A DNA stretch of 64,000 bases from Bacteroidales bacterium. GTDB taxonomy: Bacteria; Bacteroidota; Bacteroidia; Bacteroidales; UBA1715. The position numbers were made by a program, and so were the translations under genes. Where the stretch lies: NCBI GenBank assembly GCA_016714605.1, contig JADKDL010000010.1:1-64000 (forward strand). Reading direction: 5' to 3'. Below are positions 57,571 through 64,000 of the stretch, piece after piece (positions within the stretch are counted from its first letter, which is position 1; each line of letters opens with the position of its first letter). The notes under the pieces were generated by a model. The model was not told the DNA's origin, searched no databases, and worked only from the letters and a program-made list of their open reading frames with translations.

Positions 57571-60083
57571 TACCTCCGCCCAATGTAACAGGAGTATTGC
57601 ACATGGGACACATGTTAAACAATACCATACAAGATATTCTCATTAGACGTGCTCGAATGAGCGGTTTCAATGCTTGTTGGGTTCCTGGTACCGACCATGC
57701 TTCTATTGCTACAGAAGCTAAAGTGGTAAACAAACTTAGAGAAAATGGAATTGAAAAATTCTCTTTAACAAGAGATCAATTTTTGGTTCATGCTTGGGAA
57801 TGGACTGAAAAACATGGCGGCATAATTCTCGAGCAACTTAAAAAACTTGGGGCTTCTTGCGATTGGGATCGTACTTGTTTTACTATGGATGAGGAACGTT
57901 CTGATTCTGTTATTAAGGTTTTTGTAGATTTGTACAATAAAGGCTTAATATATAGAGGGGTAAGAATGGTTAATTGGGATCCGGCTGCCAAAACTGCTGT
58001 GTCTGACGAAGAGGTGAATCATAAAGAAGAAAAATCAAAATTATACTATCTAAGATATAAAATAGCTCAGTCTACTGATGAATGGGTTACTATTGCAACG
58101 ACTAGACCTGAAACTATCTTGGGCGATACTGCCGTTTGCGTAAACCCTGATGATTCTCGTTTTGCTCATTTACGTGGCAAATCGGTTATTGTACCTTTGA
58201 TAAATAGAGAAGTGCCTGTAATTTTCGATAGCTATGTAGATATGGAATTTGGTACTGGCTGTCTTAAAATAACTCCTGCACATGATGCTAATGACTACAG
58301 AATAGGTCTTGACCATAAACTTGAAGTTATTGATATTTTCAATGATAATGGTACTTTGAGTGAAAAAGCTCAGCTTTATGTTGGTAAAGATAGATTTGCA
58401 GTAAGAAAAGAAATCGTATCGGATCTTGAAAAAGCTGGCAATCTTGTTAAAATAGAAGAATATACCAACAAGGTTGGATATTCTGAAAGAACTAATGTTG
58501 TTATTGAACCAAAATTATCGGCTCAGTGGTTTTTGAATATGCAAGATATTACAAAACCTGCCTTAGAAAATGTTATGAACGATATGGTTGAATTTTTTCC
58601 GAAAAAATTCAAAAATGTCTACAAACATTGGATGGAGAATATCAAAGACTGGTGTATCAGTCGCCAGTTATGGTGGGGACATAGAATACCTGTTTATTAT
58701 TTATCAAATGGCGATTTTGTTTGTGCAGAAAACGAACAATTAGCGTTGGAATTAGCAAAGAAAAAAACCGGAAATCAGAATCTAACATTATCTGATTTGA
58801 AACAAGACGAAGATGTGCTCGACACATGGGCTTCTTCTTGGCTTTGGCCAATATCCGTGTTTGGTGGTGTTACTAATCCTAATAATGAGGAGATTAATTA
58901 TTATTATCCAACAAATGTACTCGTTACCGGACATGATATTATTTTCTTTTGGGTGGCTCGAATGATAATTTCAGGTTATGAATTGAGAGATAATTTTCCG
59001 TTTAAACATGTCTATTTTACCGGAATGGTTAGAGATAAATTAAGAAGGAAAATGTCTAAATCGCTTGGAAATTCACCTGATCCTCTTGATTTGATTGAGA
59101 AGTATGGTGCCGATGGGGTTAGAGTAGGTATGTTGCTTTGTTCGCCTGCCGGTGGCGATTTACTTTTCGACGAATCTTTGACCGAACAAGGCAGAAATTT
59201 CTGCAATAAAATTTGGAATGCTTTCAGACTTGTAAAAGGTTGGGAGGTCGATACTACAATTAAACAGCCTGAATCGTCGAAGTTGGCTATTGCTTGGTTT
59301 AATGAAAAATTAAATGAAATTATTGTTCGAAATACTGAACAATATGAGCAATATAGAATTTCTGAGGTACTCATGAACTTGTACAAACTCTTTTGGGATG
59401 AGTTTTCGGGTTGGTATCTGGAAATTATTAAACCGGAATATCAAAAACCTATCGATGCTGAAACGATTGCATCTACAATTGACTTTTTCGAACAGCTCAT
59501 GGAACTGTTGCACCCTTTTATGCCTTTTATTACCGAGGAAATTTGGCAATATCTTAAGCCACGCTCACAAGGTGAAAGTATATGTGTAGTTCAGGCTCCT
59601 AAAGCCGATGTTTTTGATGCTCAAATGTTGAATACTTTTGAAGTTACCAAAGAGGTTATTGGTGGTTTGAGAACGATTAGAAAAGAAAAAAATATTCCAA
59701 TAAGAGAAAGTTTACAACTTTTGGTAAATGCAAACGATGAATATTCTGATAAATATAATGTTGTAGTTGCTAAATTGATAAATATTAGTTCAATACAAAA
59801 TACTTCTCAAAAAGTTGAGAATGCTGCTTCGTTTCGGGTACAAACCAGCGAATTTTATGTTCCTTTAGAAGATTTGCTCGATAAAGATGCTGAAATTGAG
59901 AAAATTGAACAGGAGCTTAAGTATAAACAAGGTTTTCTTGATTCGGTTGACAAGAAACTTTCAAACGAAAAGTTTGTAAATAGTGCTCCTGCCAATGTGG
60001 TTGAGGTAGAATTGAAAAAGAAAAATGATGCTCTTGAAGCTATCGCACTTCTTTCTACTCGTTTGGAGCAATTAAAACGTTAA
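57507..60083 (+). CDS. valS: Valyl-tRNA synthetase ValS, 5' end missing
   Basis: ValS charges tRNA-Val. The frame is open from 57507 but has no start. Recognisable ValS sequence begins [31 protein letters not shown], with the HIGH motif as HMGH. Further landmarks are [19 protein letters not shown], the editing domain ([32 protein letters not shown]), [17 protein letters not shown], the KMSKS motif [11 protein letters not shown] and the C-terminal coiled coil. About 30-40 N-terminal codons are absent and replaced by the end of the AP2 gene. A deletion or an assembly junction near 57530 is the likely cause; a functional valS would be essential. Confidence 0.93.
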   Translation: [858 protein letters not shown]

Positions 60084-60106
60084 AATTTAAGAGTTTATAA
60101 AAATAT

Positions 60107-60141
60107 AAAACCTGTCTTACGATATACTAAGACAGGTTTTT
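60107..60141 (+). terminator. Intrinsic terminator of valS
   Basis: AAAACCTGTCTTA pairs with TAAGACAGGTTTT; a T run follows. Confidence 0.9.
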
Positions 60142-60206
60142 GCGTTTACGTATTTTATTTCTACAACTGCAAGTTTCTTTTATGAGTGTTCTTAGTGTTT
60201 CATATA

Positions 60207-62399
60207 TTATATTTTAAGGAAGCGATGGCTACTTATTGTATTATCGTGAATTATTTTCACAAAGTATGTTCCCTTTCTTAAATTATGAACATCTATTGAA
60301 AATAACCTAAGTTTATTGTTTTGAATAGTGCTTTTGAAACAATTTGACCAAGATAATTGCATATTTCAATATCAAAATTTTCAGGATATGGTATAGTTTC
60401 CGGAAATAAAATAAAAAGATATTTACTAGCAGGGTTCGGATAAAGTTTATGGCTTGTATTATTAATTTCTTTATAGGTAATTTGTTCCAAATAAGACGGA
60501 TTTTGAAATGTTTTTGATATTGTACTGTCTGTAGGTGGGGCAATGAGAATTTCTAGTGCCATAGAGCCGTATCGGGCTAATTCTGAAATGTTTTTCCAAA
60601 TATTGGAATGTTTGTAATATAAGGTGCTTAGTGCAATGACATCTTTATTTGTCGAATAAACTGAAAAATCAGAAAGGAGTTGATTATATTCAAATCCTAC
60701 AAAAACACTACCTGAAATTTCAATAGGTTCATCTAAAACTATGTACATCCATAACCCATCATAAATATAATTTACAATCTTTTTAGAATTGAGAGATTGA
60801 GACCAAAGCAAAGAATCTGGTTCATTAAATCCATTCCAAATATTTATTGTAATGTTGTTAAGCAGAATTGTGTCTGAAATATAAAATGGGAAAGACAAGG
60901 CATAAATTTTTTGATTTCCAAGGCCTGTAAATCTTTCAGCAAATCCGTCACAGGGAATAGTATTTTGTTTTAAGGGCGATGAGATATTACTATTTACAAA
61001 CCATGCTGTTTCAACAGGTTCATCTGGTTTTATATTAGTAACAAATTGATGATAATAATAAAGAGCATTTAGTCCCATGCACTGTTCATAATCGGTTTCG
61101 GGTGAGAGCCAATGTTTCAGTTGCATAGTAGAGTCTGGGTAGGCATTCCAATATTTATAAAATTGTGCAAAATAATCGTTTATTGGCTTAGTACAAGTAG
61201 CTTCACCTCCGGTAAGTGTACCAATGAGTAAATGATTGTCATTTCTAAATAAACCTCCTCCCGATGAGCCGTTTTCTGTAGTTCCTATATCCCATTTAGA
61301 TACAAGCCAATGATTGTTTGCTATATATGTTTTTTCGGTAAAACTACCTTGGGTTACAATATTGTTTTCTACTGATATTTTTTTGGTCGCCTCGGGGGTG
61401 GTGTATACATGTTGCACCGCTTGGCTGACTGTCATCTAGTGTCCAACCCGAAAAATAAACATCTAAATTTGGAGGTATTATATCAAAGAGTTTTAAAAGG
61501 GTAAAATCAAGTCTTGAGTCTTTGTCGGTAGCTACTAAATTGGCTCCGGTAAATGAAAATTCATCGGTTAATAAATCGCTTTCACATTCGCTTGATTCAT
61601 AATTGAATATAAAAAGTGCCGTTGAAGCAGTAGTATTATCGCTAATGCAATGATTGGCCGTAAGTATGTATGGTTTAAAGTCATTTTTGGTATTATTCAT
61701 CAATGTACCCGAACAGAGCTCTCTGCCATTGTATATTATTTTGCAGATAGATTTTTTTTCTGTTTGCCATGCTGCACCTTCATTGCAATTTATGTTTACA
61801 TTGCAACTGCCTGATATCCCGTTACTTTCGTTTGTGGTTTTAAAATAGTCCATAAAATCATGATTTACAGTAGCTATTTTAAGTTTTACAGGTGTATTTG
61901 TTTTTGCCGGTTGGGTATATTCTATGCACAAAGTATCGCCTTTTATGGGTGTTATTGAAAATACTTTTTCTGCATTATTGTTTTTTTCGGTGTAAGCTCC
62001 TTTTATTATTGACATATCAGGATTGTAAAAGAATAATCTACTTCCTTCGGGGAGTTCAAATTGTGAAAATACCAAATTTAATGAGAATGCTCCTTTCGAT
62101 ACAATTTGCATTTGTGCCAGTTTGCTACCATCGGGTAGGGTAGTCCATGTTGCATCGCGCTCTATATCAATATCCACATAGTGTGAATAGGCAAATATAT
62201 ATGCGTCGTGCTTCATTGCATTATCTGATTTGAATTCAGTTTTTGGTTGAAGTGAAATACAAACTGGTTTTACTTCATCGGTCGATTTTAGCATACTTGC
62301 ATTTCTTTTTGCATACTGGGGCATACCGCCTCCCCATGCTATTTGAGCCTTTGCTATGCTGGTTATTGTAATTAACAAGAGAATAAATATGGCTCTCAT
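60207..62399 (-). CDS. Secreted trypsin-like (lysyl endopeptidase-type) protease with T9SS sorting domain, two frame breaks
   Basis: A signal peptide (AIFILLLITITSIAKA) leads into a propeptide-like region. The catalytic domain has His in ILTANHCIS, Asp in DSRLDFTLLKL and Ser in TENGSSGGGLF, the triad of S1/lysyl endopeptidase-type proteases. The frame breaks near 61365-61385 in an A run (GDQK-ISVENNIVTQG expected). The C-terminal region has LYPNPASKYLF and, after a second shift near 60300, SIDVHNLRKGTYFVKII and HRFLKI, a type A sorting domain for the type IX system. The protein would be exported across the outer membrane and digest external proteins. Confidence 0.88.
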
Positions 62400-62596
62400 T
62401 GGGTTAAGAATTTGTTTAATGACTAATTTGAGTGTAAAGCTATTTATTTTTTATGTTTTTTTTGTAATATGAACTATTAAAAAAATGTTAATATTGATTT
62501 ATGTTATTGTTGTGTTAGAATAAATCTTTTTTGATATAATTATCTATTTCATCTATAAAACTTTCTATTTTAAGTATGTAAATAAAACTTAATCAC

Positions 62597-62604
62597 TAAT
62601 TTTG
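62597..62604 (+). promoter_or_regulatory. Predicted -7 box of the SDR gene
   Basis: TAATTTTG fits TAnnTTTG 21 bases before the ATG at 62626. It overlaps a TTG at 62602 that could otherwise be mistaken for a start, so it supports the ATG. No clear -33 TTG is seen. Confidence 0.5.
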
Positions 62605-62625
62605 CAAAAAAATAATGATTATAAT

Positions 62626-64000
62626 ATGATTAACTCCGAAATCAATTCATCAAAGGTTGACGAATGTATAAATGTTCTTAAGCTTTTAGTTGAAAATCCT
62701 GAATATATTGCTCAATTGCCCGAAGAACAAAGAGTTGCTTTGCTTATTGCTTCCGGTAAAATTTCAAGACCCGATAGAAATGAGTTTAGAATTCGTAAGA
62801 AAGCTTCAAAGGTAATAAAGAAAAAGGCCGTTGTTGAGTCCGATAGAACTTCAAGAGGACTTACCGGCATTAGAAGTGCTCGTACAGATAGTGTTTTTAA
62901 AGCTCCTTTACAGATAGAATTGCCCAAATCTGATGATCCAAACAGGGTATTGAGTTCGCCCAGAAACTGTTATGTTTGTAAAAAAGAATACACACAGCTT
63001 CACTTTTTTTACGATGCTATGTGTCCGGAGTGTGGCGATTTTAATTATCAGAAACGGTTTCAGCGTACTGATTTAACTGGTCAGGTTGCATTCATAACAG
63101 GTTCAAGACTTAAAATTGGTTACCATATTACGCTTATGCTTTTGCGTTCGGGAGCAAGCGTTATAGCTACTACCCGTTTTCCGGTAGATTCAGCAAACCG
63201 TTTTGCTCAGGAAGATGATTTCAATGATTGGAAAGACCGTTTGCATGTCTATGGTCTCGATTTACGGCATATACCAAGTGTTGAGTTGTTTGCAAACTAT
63301 ATTGAGCAAACCCTGACCGACTAGATATCCTCATAAATAATGCAGCACAAACGGTGAGAAGACCTCCCGGATTTTATGCTCATTTGATGGAAAATGAAAA
63401 TTTAGCTTTTTCTCAACTATCTGCCGATGCGCAGTTGTTGTTAAGTAGTTATGAAAATTGCAAACAGCAGTTAAATGCTTTTCAACCTTCCACATCGGCC
63501 GAAGCTGCTTTGCCGGTTACTTGGCACGGACAGCAGCCCGGTATTGGACTAAGAGCATCTGCACAACTTTCGCAGATTCCGTACAGTTTCGATAATTCTA
63601 TTGTTGCAGAAGAGGTGTTTCCGGTTGGAAAACTCGATGCCGATTTGCAACAGGTCGATTTACGTTCGGTAAACAGTTGGCGACTTAAGCTAGGAGAGGT
63701 GCAGACCCCAGAAGTGCTGGAGGTGCAGTTGGTTAATTCTATTGCTCCTTTTGTGTTATGCAATCGCTTGGTGAATATCATGAAACGCGATTTTACCGGC
63801 AAAAAGCACGTAGTAAATGTTTCGGCTATGGAAGGTAAGTTTGAACGGTTTGTAAAGAGCGACAGGCATCCGCATACAAATATGGCAAAAGCTGCGCTCA
63901 ATATGCTTACCCACACATCGGCCAGCGATTTGGCTAAATTTGGCATTTACATGAATGCAGTAGATACCGGTTGGGTAACCGATGAAGATCCGGTACAATT
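62626..64000 (+). CDS. Zinc-ribbon short-chain dehydrogenase-like protein (one frameshift, partial)
   Basis: The N-terminal part is a helical region (VDECINVLKLLVENPEYIAQLPEEQRVALL) and a basic linker. A zinc ribbon follows with two CxxC pairs (NCYVCKKEY; DAMCPECGDF). Then comes a Rossmann domain (DLTGQVAFITGSRLKIGYHITLMLLRSGASVIATTR). After a missing C in the CCC run near 63312 the SDR continues RLDILINNAAQTVRRPPGF, VVNVSAMEGKFE (Ser) and HPHTNMAKAALNMLTHTSA, but the usual YxxxK Tyr reads H-T-N-M-A-K. The gene leaves the window at 64000. Its substrate is unknown. Confidence 0.8.

Noticed and set aside
57597..57599. TTG at 57597 as the true start of valS
   Set aside because: It is the Leu codon inside [10 protein letters not shown]. 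The conserved ValS sequence clearly extends further upstream.
62602..62604. TTG at 62602 as start of the SDR gene
   Set aside because: It is part of a good TAnnTTTG promoter box; the ATG at 62626 is preferred.

Overview
The window looks like an AT-rich genome of a gliding-type Bacteroidota. The evidence is a gldF-like ABC permease at the left edge, a GldI-like FKBP lipoprotein, a C-terminal type IX secretion sorting domain, an ECF sigma/FecR/STN cassette, an exosortase K with its MSEP-CTERM partner, a pyrophosphate-dependent phosphofructokinase of the Bacteroidota type, and several promoters of the TTG-N17..22-TAnnTTTG class. No rRNA, tRNA, CRISPR array or prophage was seen. The species cannot be named from the sequence.

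Layout. 1-3900: partial gldF, a receiver-ATPase gene coupled to hisA, a lipoprotein, a GldI-like isomerase and a DUF1287 protein. 4217-13037 (minus): a ten-gene chemotaxis operon, in transcription order cheY-like, a large coiled-coil protein with CheZ-like features, STAS, cheY, cheA, cheR, a kinase-like protein lacking the usual His, cheD, cheB, cheW. It ends at an intrinsic terminator, contains no chemoreceptor gene, and diverges from a Crp/Fnr regulator across a GTGA-N6-TCAC palindrome. 14029-17022 (minus): kdsA, rarA, cdaA. 17255-19493: an unknown protein and a C69 dipeptidase. 19494-25355 is the accessory part. It holds 8-bp tandem repeats, a REP-flanked RAYT transposase with a partial duplication, a 212-bp near-palindrome, a decayed T9SS cargo gene, an STN-domain membrane protein, and an IS200-like remnant between two 215-bp direct repeats. 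25365-31166: FecR and ECF sigma, a photolyase, and two adenylate cyclases in tandem. 31201-38909: an exonuclease, a large hybrid kinase, a GyrI-like membrane protein, and the MSEP-CTERM/XrtK pair. 39211-64000 is mostly housekeeping: pfp, a TPR-kinase, carB/carA, a porin with an FMN-binding protein, parC, gcvP, an HNH/AP2 protein fused by a junction to 5'-truncated valS, a secreted trypsin-like protease and a zinc-ribbon SDR protein.

A striking property is how many conserved genes have a broken reading frame. One-base indels, often in homopolymers, affect hisA, cheB, cheD, the STN protein, phr, xrtK, gcvP, the protease and the SDR gene. carA has a more complex indel. In-frame TAA codons interrupt cheA, cheR and pfp. 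Two junctions look like internal deletions (PAS domain near 42180, valS 5' end near 57530). Housekeeping genes are hit as well as accessory ones, so I favour sequence or assembly errors over biological decay for most of them. The T9SS cargo gene (21288-23057) and the IS200-like remnant look genuinely degraded.

The most interesting biology is: (i) the CheZ-like coiled-coil protein in a chemotaxis operon of a probably non-flagellated bacterium; (ii) catalytically altered signalling modules (kinase His replaced by Asn, cyclase receivers with Asn or Glu at the Asp position); (iii) the exosortase K/MSEP-CTERM pair; and (iv) two unrelated HUH-transposase/REP systems within 6 kb.
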